A stretch of 64,000 nt of DNA from Rhodococcus sp. (in: high G+C Gram-positive bacteria) (lineage in GTDB: Bacteria; Actinomycetota; Actinomycetes; Mycobacteriales; Mycobacteriaceae), in NCBI RefSeq assembly GCF_023264675.1, contig NZ_JAHFVG010000017.1, forward strand, positions 1 through 64,000. The letters run 5' to 3'. The translations under genes were made by a program, and so were the position numbers. Positions 9,258 through 20,776 of the stretch are shown here, piece after piece. Each line of letters opens with the position of its first letter. The first letter of the stretch is position 1. Under the pieces are notes generated by a model that did not search any database, was not told the origin of the DNA, and saw only the letters and a program-made list of their open reading frames with translations.

Positions 9258-10123
9258 TGAACGCACTGACGGCCCAGGGGCTCGATCCAGAGGAAATTCG
9301 CGCGATCGTGCGCACCGCGCTGGCCGAGGATCTGAAGTTCGGACCCGATGTGACCACCACGGCCACGGTCCCCGCCGATGCGGTCGCATCGGCGTCGGTC
9401 GTCAGTCGGCAGTTCGGCACCGTAGCCGGGATCGACGTCGGTCTGGTGGTGCTCGACGAAGTGATCGGTGCGGGGTCCTACGAGGTCACCCATCGCATCG
9501 GTGACGGTACCGCCGTCGAGCCCGGTGACACCGTTCTTGCGGTGACTGCGCCGACCCGTGGTTTGCTCACGGCCGAACGCACGATGCTGAATCTGATGTG
9601 CCATCTTTCGGGCATCGCAACCGCGACGGCGGCGTGGGTCGCCGAGGTCGCCGACACCGAGGCCAAGATCCGTGACAGCCGAAAGACGTTGCCGGGGCTT
9701 CGGTCTCTGCAGAAGTATGCGGTACGGGCAGGCGGCGGTGTCAATCACCGCATGGGTCTCGGCGACGCAGCCCTGATCAAGGACAACCACGTGGCCGCAG
9801 CCGGTTCGGTCGTCGCAGCACTGAAAGCAGTGCGGGCAGCGGCGCCCGATATCGAGTGCGAGGTCGAGGTCGACAGCCTCGAGCAACTCGACGAGGTGCT
9901 CGCCGAGGATGTCGAGTTGGTGCTGCTCGACAATTTCGCACTCTGGCAGACCCAGATGGCCGTGCAGCGGCGCGACAAGTTGTCTCCTCGTACCCGCCTC
10001 GAGTCCTCGGGAGGTCTGACCCTCGATGTTGCGCACGATTACGCCAGAACCGGCGTCGACTTCCTGGCCGTCGGCGGACTGACGCACTCGGTGACCGTGC
10101 TGGACCTCGGCCTGGATATGTGA
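9257..10123 (+). CDS. nadC: Nicotinate-nucleotide pyrophosphorylase NadC
   Basis: Quinolinate phosphoribosyltransferase, converting quinolinate and PRPP to nicotinate mononucleotide with loss of CO2. The 288-aa protein, a normal length, shows LAEDLKFGPDVTT, the substrate-binding RDSRKTLPGLR, KYAVRAGGGVNHRMGL, IKDNH, EVEVDSLEQ, LLDNF and ESSGG. The start GTG shares a base with the nadB stop, completing an overlapping nadABC set for de novo NAD synthesis from aspartate. Confidence 0.96.
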   Translation: MNALTAQGLDPEEIRAIVRTALAEDLKFGPDVTTTATVPADAVASASVVSRQFGTVAGIDVGLVVLDEVIGAGSYEVTHRIGDGTAVEPGDTVLAVTAPTRGLLTAERTMLNLMCHLSGIATATAAWVAEVADTEAKIRDSRKTLPGLRSLQKYAVRAGGGVNHRMGLGDAALIKDNHVAAAGSVVAALKAVRAAAPDIECEVEVDSLEQLDEVLAEDVELVLLDNFALWQTQMAVQRRDKLSPRTRLESSGGLTLDVAHDYARTGVDFLAVGGLTHSVTVLDLGLDM

Positions 10124-10154
10124 GCCGCGACGAGCTTGTACGTTGGACTCAGCG

Positions 10155-10535
10155 ATGTCCGAAATGCAGAGTGTCCGCCTCGACAGTTGGATCTGGGCGG
10201 TGAGAATGTTCAAGACCCGCTCCGCGGCTGCCGAGGCCTGCCGAGCGGGGCACGTTCGTGTCAACGGAACACCAGCCAAGGCCGGTCAGCGGATCGGGCC
10301 CGATGACGAGGTTCGACTGCGGGTCGACGGGGTCGAGAAGATTCTCGTGGTCACCCGACTGATCGCCAAGCGCGTCGGAGCGGGTGTGGCTGCCGAATGC
10401 ATGATCGATCGAAGCCCACCTCCGCCGCCGAAAGAGTTGGTCGCCTCGCAGCCGCGTCGTGACCGCGGCGCCGGGCGACCGACCAAACGCGATCGTCGAG
10501 ATATGGACAAGCTGCGCGGAACACCGCTGGCGTGA
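10155..10535 (+). CDS. S4-domain RNA-binding protein, Hsp15-like
   Basis: The 126-aa protein has an N-terminal S4 RNA-binding domain (VRLDSWIWAVRMFKTRSAA, then GHVRVNG and KAGQRIGPDDEVRL) and a basic C-terminal tail (RRDRGAGRPTKRDRRDM). Proteins of this build (Hsp15/RqcP type) bind stalled large ribosomal subunits; that role is inferred from family. The ATG is chosen although no clear Shine-Dalgarno is visible; another ATG three codons later is equally possible. It starts 31 nt after nadC but has no metabolic link to it, and converges with the LysR gene. Confidence 0.82.
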   Translation: MSEMQSVRLDSWIWAVRMFKTRSAAAEACRAGHVRVNGTPAKAGQRIGPDDEVRLRVDGVEKILVVTRLIAKRVGAGVAAECMIDRSPPPPPKELVASQPRRDRGAGRPTKRDRRDMDKLRGTPLA

Positions 10536-10539
10536 CCGA

Positions 10540-11544
10540 CTAGCGTTTCGGCTTTCGGCGTGTGGGTGCTGTGCGCTGGGCTTTGGCCGAACGGTCGGGC
10601 TGCGCGTTCTTCTTCGCGGCAGCCTTCTTGGCGGCCGATCGCGGCTTCGCGGTTTCGGTGCTCGGGCCGCGTGAACTTCGAACCGACCGACCGCGCACGA
10701 TTCCGAGAAATTCCTCGACGTTCTGTGTGGTGTGATCGGTGAGCCACGCCAGCGCCACGTGAGATCCAGCAACTCCGTCGACCGGGCGGTACACCACATC
10801 TTTTCGGGCATGCAACCGCGCGATCGACTGCGGGACAATCGCGATCCCCAACCCGGCGGCGACGTACTCGATCAGCTCGGCGTTCGAATTCACCGGTGGC
10901 AGTGGCGGCCGCGAGCCGTCGAGAACTTCGGTCGCGATGTCGGCCCACCCGGGTACGGCTGCAGGCTCCTGCAGCAGATGCTCGTCGGCGAGATCGACGA
11001 TCGCGATCCGGTCGAACGCTGCAACGGGATGTTCCTTGGGCACGACGACCACGGGAACCTCCTCGTACAGGCCGATCACGCTCAGAGCCGTTCGATCGAT
11101 GGGTAGCCGGACGAATCCGACGTCGACAGTTCTCTCGTGTAGCTGGGGGAGTTGTGTGTCCATGGTCGACGGGACGAGGTCGAGTGCAATGCCGGGGAAT
11201 CGATCGGCCCAGATTCTGGTCCATTTCGTCGGCGTAACACCTTCGGTGAACCCCACGGTCAGCGTCTGAATCTGTGCGGCGTGCACCGCTGCCTCTTCTC
11301 GCAGACGGTCTTCTTCCTCGGCGACGAGGGCGCGGGCGGTTGTCAGAAACTCGCTGCCCTCGGCTGTGAGTTGCGTGGGGGACGCGCCGGGTACGAACAG
11401 CGGGTAGCCGAGTTCGGCTTCCAGTTCGATGACGGCTCCGCTTACCTTCGTGCGTGCGACGTTCAGCGTCTTGGCGGCGCGAGCGAAGTGCAGTTCCTCC
11501 GCAACGGCGATGTACCAGCGCAGTGTCCGTACCTCGAAGTTCAC
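10540..11544 (-). CDS. LysR-family regulator with a basic C-terminal tail
   Basis: A 334-aa LysR-type regulator: winged helix at residues 2-60 (VRTLRWYIAVAEELHFARAA, AKTLNVARTKVSGAVIELE) and a periplasmic-binding-like effector domain to about residue 290. The last 45 residues are unusual: Ala/Lys/Arg-rich (AAKKAAAKK, TRRKPKR), like histone-like tails, and would add non-specific DNA affinity. The GTG start follows no visible Shine-Dalgarno. It is divergent from a DUF5997 gene, which is the most likely target; the effector is unknown. Confidence 0.85.
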   Translation of the reverse strand: MNFEVRTLRWYIAVAEELHFARAAKTLNVARTKVSGAVIELEAELGYPLFVPGASPTQLTAEGSEFLTTARALVAEEEDRLREEAAVHAAQIQTLTVGFTEGVTPTKWTRIWADRFPGIALDLVPSTMDTQLPQLHERTVDVGFVRLPIDRTALSVIGLYEEVPVVVVPKEHPVAAFDRIAIVDLADEHLLQEPAAVPGWADIATEVLDGSRPPLPPVNSNAELIEYVAAGLGIAIVPQSIARLHARKDVVYRPVDGVAGSHVALAWLTDHTTQNVEEFLGIVRGRSVRSSRGPSTETAKPRSAAKKAAAKKNAQPDRSAKAQRTAPTRRKPKR

Positions 11545-11622
11545 GCAGACAACAGTAGGCGAACGAGTGGGACTCAGCGGACGGTGGCATCGATCGGGGT
11601 GGGAGGCAGATAGGCTGTCGGG

Positions 11623-12033
11623 GTGAGCCCGGAGAAGAAGCAACAGCAAATGAAGCCCCTGACCGCGGCGAACAAGCTCGGTGTCTACCTGCCCGCGACG
11701 CCTGTCGAATTTCAGACCGGCACGATCACGCGTTCCGAACTCGACGCGCTGAGGGCAGATCCGCCGCAGTGGCTCTCCGATCTGCAGAACAGCGGCCCAT
11801 TCCCGAAGGACGTCATCGCTCGCAAACTCGGTATCTCCATCGCGGGCCTCACCCGCGGCGGTGTGACCGAGGCGTTGACTGCCGATCAGATCGACACGCT
11901 GCTCGAGGACAAACCGGACTGGCTCGCGAAGGAACGCCGCACCCAAGAAGAGGTGCGCGCCGAAGCCGAACGCGTCAAGGCGAAAGACGAAGCACGTCGC
12001 GCCGCCACCAACAGACCACAGAAACAGCGCTGA
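11623..12033 (+). CDS. DUF5997-family protein
   Basis: Unknown function. The 136-aa soluble protein starts with a Lys/Gln-rich stretch, then KPLTAANKLGVYLPATPVEFQ and a helical region with VIARKLGISIAGLTRGG, which resembles a helix-turn-helix though I cannot prove DNA binding. The C-terminus is a charged helix rich in Glu, Arg and Lys. Proteins like this (DUF5997) are common in mycolata next to a LysR gene, as here. The GTG start is the first in-frame candidate after the intergenic region with the LysR gene. Confidence 0.75.
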   Translation: MSPEKKQQQMKPLTAANKLGVYLPATPVEFQTGTITRSELDALRADPPQWLSDLQNSGPFPKDVIARKLGISIAGLTRGGVTEALTADQIDTLLEDKPDWLAKERRTQEEVRAEAERVKAKDEARRAATNRPQKQR

Positions 12034-12066
12034 GGGAGAGTTCGCCGACGGTGCTCTCGCGGTGAT

Positions 12067-12447
12067 TCAGTTCGCGAGAACTCCGTCGAGGTAGAACCAT
12101 CGGCGCTCGTCCTTCACGAACCGACTGGCTTCGCGAAGTACCCCGTTCCCGTCGGGATGGCGGTAGTAGGCACTGAATTCCACGTCGCCGCTCGTGTCCA
12201 TGAGACCGCCGGACCGTGTTGATTCGATGTCGAGGCGATACCACCGCTGTGCAGGGTCGAGTTCGATGTTCTCCGGTGCCGTCGAAGGATGCCAGGTGCT
12301 CAGTAGATAGCCTGCGTCCTCGACGGCAAAGGCACTGAAGCGCGAGCGCATGAGGTGTTCGGCTGTGGGAGGCAAGGCGTCGCCCAGCAGGAACGGTTCA
12401 CAGCACTGCTCGAACGGCACACCACGCAGACACGGGCATGCGCTCAT
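12067..12447 (-). CDS. YchJ-family (UPF0225) SEC-C-like protein
   Basis: The 126-aa protein begins MSACPCLRGVPFEQCCEPFL, a cysteine pattern of SEC-C-type zinc motifs, followed by the NTF2-like domain of the YchJ family (LMRSRFSAFAVEDAGYLLSTWHP; RWYRLDI; VEFSAYYR; FVKDERRWFYLDG). Function is unknown. Its ATG overlaps the stop of a 53-aa upstream gene as ATGA, so the two are co-translated. The frame is open far upstream but the motif and the overlap fix this start. Confidence 0.88.
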   Translation of the reverse strand: MSACPCLRGVPFEQCCEPFLLGDALPPTAEHLMRSRFSAFAVEDAGYLLSTWHPSTAPENIELDPAQRWYRLDIESTRSGGLMDTSGDVEFSAYYRHPDGNGVLREASRFVKDERRWFYLDGVLAN

Positions 12448-12605
12448 CGGTCCACGACTTCGACGTCGTAGGTGCCGAGATCGTGCTCGTCGCGATGGCC
12501 CTCGTTCTGGATCCAGGTGTTGGCTTCGAGAAGCGTGTCGAACACACCGAGGGATGTGACGTCGGACGAGTCGGGCGACTTCATGAGGACTCGATACTTT
12601 CTCAC
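12444..12605 (-). CDS. Small conserved-looking protein, 53 aa, coupled to ychJ-like gene
   Basis: A short gene: GTG start with GGAGG about 7 nt upstream, 53 codons, stop overlapping the next ATG (ATGA). The product begins VRKYRVLMKSPDS and ends YDVEVVDR; one strand-helix-strand pattern with TLLEANTWIQNEG in the middle. No membrane segment or cysteine. I do not recognise a family. The good ribosome site and the overlap argue that it is real; coupling suggests a shared role with the YchJ-like protein. Confidence 0.7.
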   Translation of the reverse strand: MRKYRVLMKSPDSSDVTSLGVFDTLLEANTWIQNEGHRDEHDLGTYDVEVVDR

Positions 12606-12641
12606 CGTGTGTACCTCCGTGTCGGGCTGGGCGAGTTGGGG

Positions 12642-13271
12642 TCAGATCGGGTTGGCACGACGAATTGTCGCAAGGAATGTTGCGGCGACGAAGAAGAGAC
12701 TCGCGAACGTTCGGTTCATCGCGACCTGCTGGCGGTGTGAGCGCATCATCGTCAGGACCCGCGCGGCGAGTGAGGTGTAGCCGGTCATCACCACCATGTC
12801 GACGGCCACCATCGTCGCGGCGATGACGAGGTATTGCGTGGCCAAGGGGTGGGTGGGGTCGAGAAACTGAGGCAACACCGCGAGCATGAAGACGACTGCC
12901 TTCGGGTTGCTTGCGTTCACCAGGAATCCCCGGGCCAACATCGCCGGTCCGCGGTCGGCCACGGTCGGTGCCTCGGCGATGTCCTTCGGCGCGGCGCGCC
13001 ACTGCCGAATGCCGAGGAACACCAGATAGCCGACGCCGAACCATTTGACGGCCGTGAAGGCTACGGCTGATCCTGCCAGCGCGGCACCCAATCCGACTGC
13101 GACGATTGCAACCTGCAGGACAAGGCCGATCTGCAATCCGACGATGTTCCAGTACCCGCGGCGAAGTCCGTGTCGAAGTCCCGTCGACATCGATGCGATC
13201 GCGCCTGCGCCGGGGGACAGGCTGATCACGACGCTCGCGCCGAGGAATGCCAGCCATACATGCCAGTTCAT
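12642..13271 (-). CDS. LysE/RhtB-family amino-acid exporter
   Basis: A 209-aa membrane protein with about six hydrophobic segments, typical in length for LysE/RhtB exporters of amino acids or homoserine lactones. The family motif SLSPGAGAIASMSTGLRHG lies at residues 16-34, and KWFGVGYLVFLGIRQWR and GFLVNASNPKAVVFM follow. The ATG giving MNWHVWLAFLG is chosen because the motif is then at the usual distance from the N-terminus; the longer frame would overlap the divergent SRPBCC gene. Substrate cannot be told from sequence. Confidence 0.85.
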   Translation of the reverse strand: MNWHVWLAFLGASVVISLSPGAGAIASMSTGLRHGLRRGYWNIVGLQIGLVLQVAIVAVGLGAALAGSAVAFTAVKWFGVGYLVFLGIRQWRAAPKDIAEAPTVADRGPAMLARGFLVNASNPKAVVFMLAVLPQFLDPTHPLATQYLVIAATMVAVDMVVMTGYTSLAARVLTMMRSHRQQVAMNRTFASLFFVAATFLATIRRANPI

Positions 13272-13338
13272 CAGACAATTGAACAACGTGATCCGCTGAT
13301 TCCCGAATGAATACTGCACCGGTGGGTATTGAGGGACC

Positions 13339-13806
13339 ATGGTTGCCATACGGACGTTGGACAAAGGTAAACGAGTGATCGCGCGGCAGACCGAGGTGAA
13401 TGCCCCGGCGGACGAGTTGTTCGCCGTCGTCGCCGATCCGCATCGCCATGGCGAGCTCGACGGTTCCGGCACAGTCAAGGACACGGTGAAGGGCCCCGAG
13501 CGGTTGGAGTTGGGTTCCAAGTTCTCGGTCGGAATGAAGCAGTACGGGGTGCCCTATCGGATCACGAGCACCGTGACGGATTTCGTGGACGGAGACACAA
13601 CGAAAGTCATCGAGTGGAAGCACCCGATGGGGCACACCTGGCGTTGGGAGTTCCAGGAGAGCCGGCCGGGCGTGACGACGGTGACGGAGGCGTTCCGGTA
13701 CGGCACGGCGAAGGCACCGAAGTTGCTCGAAATCTTGAAGATGCCACAGCAGAACGCCCAGGGGATCACCTCCACGTTGGAGAAACTGGCCAAAAAGTAC
13801 TCGTAA
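13339..13806 (+). CDS. SRPBCC-family (START-like) protein
   Basis: A 155-aa polyketide-cyclase/START-like protein: VNAPADELFAVVADPHRHGELDG is the usual first helix-turn after strand one, and the C-terminal helix (MPQQNAQGITSTLEKLAKKY) closes the hydrophobic cavity. These proteins bind lipids or small hydrophobic ligands; the ligand here is unknown. The ATG has GAGGGA just upstream. It is divergent from the LysE-type exporter. Confidence 0.8.
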   Translation: MVAIRTLDKGKRVIARQTEVNAPADELFAVVADPHRHGELDGSGTVKDTVKGPERLELGSKFSVGMKQYGVPYRITSTVTDFVDGDTTKVIEWKHPMGHTWRWEFQESRPGVTTVTEAFRYGTAKAPKLLEILKMPQQNAQGITSTLEKLAKKYS

Positions 13807-13890
13807 CGGAACGAGTTCTTTGTCACAACTCCCTCGAGTCCGGTGCTACTCTTCGCCGAACTAAGCAGGTCCCTAGCGTCGGAGGACGAT

Positions 13891-14928
13891 GTGGATACCA
13901 AACGAGCCATCGCGACTGCCACCGTGGCGCTTCTGTTCGCACTGACGCCGTCGGTGCTGAATGCAGGTGTCGCCGGCGCGCAGGACCTGCCGGTGACGGC
14001 GGCGCAGTCGCCCGACGGCTCGCGCATCGTCTCCAGTACCCCGATCGACGACCGTCAGGTGAAATTGGAGATCTACTCCGCCGCAATGGACAAGAACATT
14101 CCGGTGCAGGTGATGAAGCCTGCCGACGGGTCGGTCCCGCGCCCCGTGCTCTATCTCCTCAACGGCGCCGGTGGCGGCGAGGACTCCGCGTCGTGGCAGT
14201 CGCAAACGGATTCGGTCGAATTCTTCCGCGACAAGAACACGTTCGTGGTCACTCCGCAGCAAGGCAAATGGTCGTACTACACCGATTGGATCAGCGACGA
14301 TCCTGTCCTCGGGCGCAACAAGTGGCAGACGTTTCTCGGTGAGGAACTCCCACCGTTGATCGATGCGCAGTTCGACACGAACGGTACGCAATCGATTGCA
14401 GCACTGTCGATGTCGGGGACATCGGTCCTGAACCTAGCCATTGCCTACCCCGGTCTCTACAAGGGCGTCGCTGCGTACAGTGGGTGCGCTCAGACGTCGG
14501 ATCCCCTCGCTCAGCAGTTCGTCAAGCTCGTGGTGGAGACCTACGGCGGCGGAAACGTCGAGAACATGTGGGGGCCGTTGGACGGGCCGGTCTGGCGTCA
14601 GAACGACCCACTGCTCAACGCCGAGAAGCTACGTGGCACCGAGATCTACATGAGCACGGGAACCGGTATTCCCGGTATCCCCAACGACACGCCCCTCAAT
14701 CCTCGATTCGAGGAAGGAAAGGCGAGACTGTTTCCCGATCAGCTCCTGGTCGGTGGAGGTATCGAGGCCGTGGTGAATTTCTGCACCTCGAACATGGCCA
14801 AGGAACTCTACCGTCTCGGCATCCCTGCACAGGTGGACTTCCGTCCGGTCGGCACACACTCGTGGGGCTACTGGCAGGACGACCTGCACGCTTCGTGGCC
14901 GATGCTCGCCCGCTCGCTCGGCATCTGA
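13891..14928 (+). CDS. Secreted mycolyltransferase-like esterase (antigen 85 family)
   Basis: The 345-aa protein has an N-terminal signal peptide (about 30 residues ending GVAGAQ) and an alpha/beta-hydrolase fold of the antigen 85/corynomycolyltransferase family, which move mycolic acids between trehalose molecules and to arabinogalactan in the envelope. The nucleophile serine is in AALSMSGTSV, and the C-terminal histidine in GTHSWGYW; YLLNGAGGGEDSASW matches the oxyanion region. Cysteines in YSGCAQ and NFCTSN recur in the second paralogue in this window. The GTG start has GGAGG 5 nt upstream. It is a single gene. Confidence 0.87.
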   Translation: MDTKRAIATATVALLFALTPSVLNAGVAGAQDLPVTAAQSPDGSRIVSSTPIDDRQVKLEIYSAAMDKNIPVQVMKPADGSVPRPVLYLLNGAGGGEDSASWQSQTDSVEFFRDKNTFVVTPQQGKWSYYTDWISDDPVLGRNKWQTFLGEELPPLIDAQFDTNGTQSIAALSMSGTSVLNLAIAYPGLYKGVAAYSGCAQTSDPLAQQFVKLVVETYGGGNVENMWGPLDGPVWRQNDPLLNAEKLRGTEIYMSTGTGIPGIPNDTPLNPRFEEGKARLFPDQLLVGGGIEAVVNFCTSNMAKELYRLGIPAQVDFRPVGTHSWGYWQDDLHASWPMLARSLGI

Positions 14929-14978
14929 TCGAGAAAGTAGTTCGCGAAGGGTCCTCGTGACGCTCTAGTCTTCCCGTC

Positions 14979-15497
14979 ATGGCGATCGTTCCAGAATCGA
15001 AGAATTGGACCTGGGTCCTCCAGCAACGCTGCCCCGACTGCGGATTCGACGCGGCCTCGGTCGACTACGACGACTTACCGTCGCTGCTTCGCGCCGACGT
15101 GCAGGCGTGGCGGGATGTTCTCGCGCGGCCGGACGCTGCGGTACGGCCGGACGACTCGACGTGGTCGGCACTCGAATACTCCGCCCACGTGCGCGATGTC
15201 CATCGGATATTTCTGGCCAGGCTCGAACTCGTCCTCGCCGAGGACGACCCGTCGTTCGCCAACTGGGATCAGGATGCGACAGCGGTCGCCGAGAAGTACA
15301 GCACCCGAGATCCGGGCGTGGTTGCCGAGGAATTGGCCGTTGCAGCAGCGGCGTCGGCCGATGCGTTTGCGCGAGTGCCCGCAGGTCTGAGGCAGCGAGC
15401 GGGCCTTCGCAGCGACGGATCGCGCTTCACCGTCGACACCCTCGCGCGGTACTACGTGCACGACCCCGTGCACCATCTGTGGGACGTGCAGCACTAG
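14979..15497 (+). CDS. DinB-fold putative metal-dependent protein
   Basis: A 172-aa four-helix-bundle protein of the DinB superfamily (mycothiol-dependent maleylpyruvate isomerase N-type). The likely metal ligands are the histidines in SALEYSAHVRDVH and in YYVHDPVHHLWDV. It begins with WTWVLQQRCPDCGFDA, a CxxC segment typical of a subgroup found in actinobacteria, which may bind zinc. Substrate is unknown. It precedes hisD by 60 nt without overlap and probably is transcribed separately. Confidence 0.78.
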   Translation: MAIVPESKNWTWVLQQRCPDCGFDAASVDYDDLPSLLRADVQAWRDVLARPDAAVRPDDSTWSALEYSAHVRDVHRIFLARLELVLAEDDPSFANWDQDATAVAEKYSTRDPGVVAEELAVAAAASADAFARVPAGLRQRAGLRSDGSRFTVDTLARYYVHDPVHHLWDVQH

Positions 15498-15557
15498 CCC
15501 TTTCGAGGTCCAACTATCCTGGTGCAACAGCACCCATGCTCCGTCGAAGGGAAAACT

Positions 15558-18675
<3,118 letters not shown>

Positions 18676-18682
18676 CAACCGC

Positions 18683-19846
18683 TTGAGTTCTCTGCTGTCC
18701 ATTCGCGGCCTTCCCGCGGCTATGGCCATGGGAGCTGCGGCGTTCGGCGGGTGGGGCCTGCTGCTTCCGGTTGTGCCACTTGCTGTCTCGGTCGCCGGCG
18801 GATCCGACGCCCTCGCGGGGGCGAGTACGGCGATCTTCATGGCGACGACGGTTCTTACCCAGCTGTTCGTCCCGCGGTTGCTGGTCCGGTTCGGTCATCG
18901 CCTCGTGCTTGCCGCCGGATGCGTGTTCCTCGGATTGCCTGCGGTGGCGTTCGCGGTGTCGATGAATATCGTGGCAGCACTGTCCATTTCTGCCGTTCGA
19001 GGCATCGGTTTCGGACTGTTGACCGTCGCAGGCGCGGCATTGGTCGCCGAACTGGCGCCCACAGAGTCGTTGGGTCGTGCGACCGGAGCGCAGGGCATCG
19101 CGGTCGCGCTTGCCCAGATGGTGACGCTTCCGCTCGGACTCGTCGTGTTCGCGGCATCCCCGACGCTGGTGTTCGTGCTGGGTGCGGTCGTGCCGATGCT
19201 CGGCTTGATCGCTATCGCGTTCCTACCTCCGACTCATCCGGTGGCTCCGCCCGAGCGCAACGCCGCCGACACTCGATCGGCTGCACGCCGGTTCGTGATT
19301 CCGTGCCTCGCCGTCGCTGCGGCGTCGGCCTCCTTCGGTGGATTGTCGAGCCTGTTGCCGATTGCCGAGGCCGGACGTGCATCGATGATCGGCATCGCGC
19401 TGTCGGTGATCAGTGGATCCATGCTCGTCGGTCGCTACGGCGCAGGGGCAGTGGCGGATCGAATCGGTATCGGTCGCTCGCTCGCTCCTGCACTCGTTCT
19501 GGTCGCCGCGGGAGTTGCATTGTTCGCATTCGCCGTGTCCGGATCCAACGCAGCGTTCGTCTTCTTCGGCGCAGCAATCGTTTTCGGCGTCGGGTACGGA
19601 GCAACACAGAACGACAGTCTGGTCATGGCGTTCCACGCTGCCGGTCCCGCACGGTACAGCCAGGCGAGTGCGGCATGGAACATCGGCTTCGACGCCGGGA
19701 CCGGCGCAGGGGCGATGGCGCTCGGCGTCATCGTCGGGACCGTCGGCTACACCTCGGGATTCGCGATGGCCGCTGCAGTCGCACTCGTGATGGCGACGGT
19801 GGTCTCGATCTCCGGGCGATTCGGGCCGGATAGACTCGCTGCATGA
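18683..19846 (+). CDS. MFS transporter embedded in the his operon
   Basis: A 387-aa major facilitator protein with about 12 hydrophobic segments in two halves; the loop motif after segment two ([15 protein letters not shown]) and its counterpart ([16 protein letters not shown]) are MFS signatures. It is 7 nt after hisB and overlaps hisH by 4 nt (ATGA), so it is translated as part of the his operon. The TTG start is the first in-frame option; ATG at 18722 would remove 13 residues. Substrate is unknown: export of histidine, an intermediate or an analogue would fit the place, but that is inference. Confidence 0.85.
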   Translation: MSSLLSIRGLPAAMAMGAAAFGGWGLLLPVVPLAVSVAGGSDALAGASTAIFMATTVLTQLFVPRLLVRFGHRLVLAAGCVFLGLPAVAFAVSMNIVAALSISAVRGIGFGLLTVAGAALVAELAPTESLGRATGAQGIAVALAQMVTLPLGLVVFAASPTLVFVLGAVVPMLGLIAIAFLPPTHPVAPPERNAADTRSAARRFVIPCLAVAAASASFGGLSSLLPIAEAGRASMIGIALSVISGSMLVGRYGAGAVADRIGIGRSLAPALVLVAAGVALFAFAVSGSNAAFVFFGAAIVFGVGYGATQNDSLVMAFHAAGPARYSQASAAWNIGFDAGTGAGAMALGVIVGTVGYTSGFAMAAAVALVMATVVSISGRFGPDRLAA

Positions 19847-20472
19847 AGTCTGTGGCACTGCTGGATTACGGTTCGGGCAACCTGCACTCGGCCAAGCGAG
19901 CGCTGGATCGTGTCGGCGCCGACGTCACCGTCACGTCGGACCCGAAACTCGCCCTGGCCGCGGACGGGCTCGTCGTACCAGGGGTCGGGGCGTTCGCCGC
20001 GTGCATGGAGGGATTCCGCGGTGTGAAGGGCGAACGGATCATCGGGCAGCGGCTGGCGGGGGGACGCCCGGTGCTGGGCATCTGCGTGGGTATGCAGATC
20101 ATGTTCGATCGCGGCGTCGAATTCGGTGTCGAGGCGGAGGGCTGCGGAGAGTGGCCGGGCACCGTCGAACGCCTGCAGGCAGACGTGCTCCCACACATGG
20201 GATGGAACACGGTCCGTGCGCCGGAGAAGAGCGTGCTCTTTGCCGGCATCGACCCCGACACCCGGTTCTATTTCGTACATTCCTATGCGGCGCAGAAGTG
20301 GGAGATGGCCGTATCCGACACCCTTCCTGCGCCTTTGCTCACCTGGGCCGACCACGGTGGTGACTTCCTCGCGGCGGTCGAGAACGGTCCGTTGTCCGCT
20401 ACTCAGTTCCACCCGGAGAAGTCGGGCGACGCCGGGGCCGAGTTGCTGAAGAACTGGATCGACGCACTGTGA
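19843..20472 (+). CDS. hisH: Imidazole glycerol phosphate synthase glutaminase subunit HisH
   Basis: Class I glutamine amidotransferase that passes ammonia to HisF. The 209-aa protein has [15 protein letters not shown], the nucleophile elbow [10 protein letters not shown] and the catalytic His in QFHPEKSG. The ATG overlaps the MFS stop. It acts with HisF, encoded about 1.9 kb downstream. Confidence 0.96.
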   Translation: MKSVALLDYGSGNLHSAKRALDRVGADVTVTSDPKLALAADGLVVPGVGAFAACMEGFRGVKGERIIGQRLAGGRPVLGICVGMQIMFDRGVEFGVEAEGCGEWPGTVERLQADVLPHMGWNTVRAPEKSVLFAGIDPDTRFYFVHSYAAQKWEMAVSDTLPAPLLTWADHGGDFLAAVENGPLSATQFHPEKSGDAGAELLKNWIDAL

Positions 20473-20482
20473 GTGCCGACTG

Positions 20483-20737
20483 GTGAGCGACCGAGAGTTC
20501 TCGTTCGGGCGACTCGCGGTGGCCTCGCTCGGGAGCGCAACGTTGGTGTTGGCGCTCACCACGGCCCTGATTGCATTTCTCGAACCAGGTCCCGGCATCG
20601 GGCTGTTGATCGTTGCCGTCGGAGTGGCGCTGGCGATCACCGCGATGGGTGTCGTGTCGACTCGGATGACGCGGCGCGGTCTCGGCGAGAGCACGGACGA
20701 CGCAGGCGACAGCGGCGACCACGTCGCGCGACCCTGA
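20483..20737 (+). CDS. Small two-segment membrane protein
   Basis: Unknown function. The 84-aa product has two hydrophobic segments (about residues 11-32 and 38-57) with a short Pro-Gly turn, and a polar acidic tail. The GTG start is 10 nt after hisH, which suggests co-transcription. A small membrane gene in this his-operon position is seen in other nocardiae as I recall; the role is unknown. Codon bias matches the neighbours, so I treat it as real. Confidence 0.65.
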   Translation: MSDREFSFGRLAVASLGSATLVLALTTALIAFLEPGPGIGLLIVAVGVALAITAMGVVSTRMTRRGLGESTDDAGDSGDHVARP

Positions 20738-20776
20738 CCGATATCCACTTGCTCGATGCCAGTAGCATAAGTGCAC

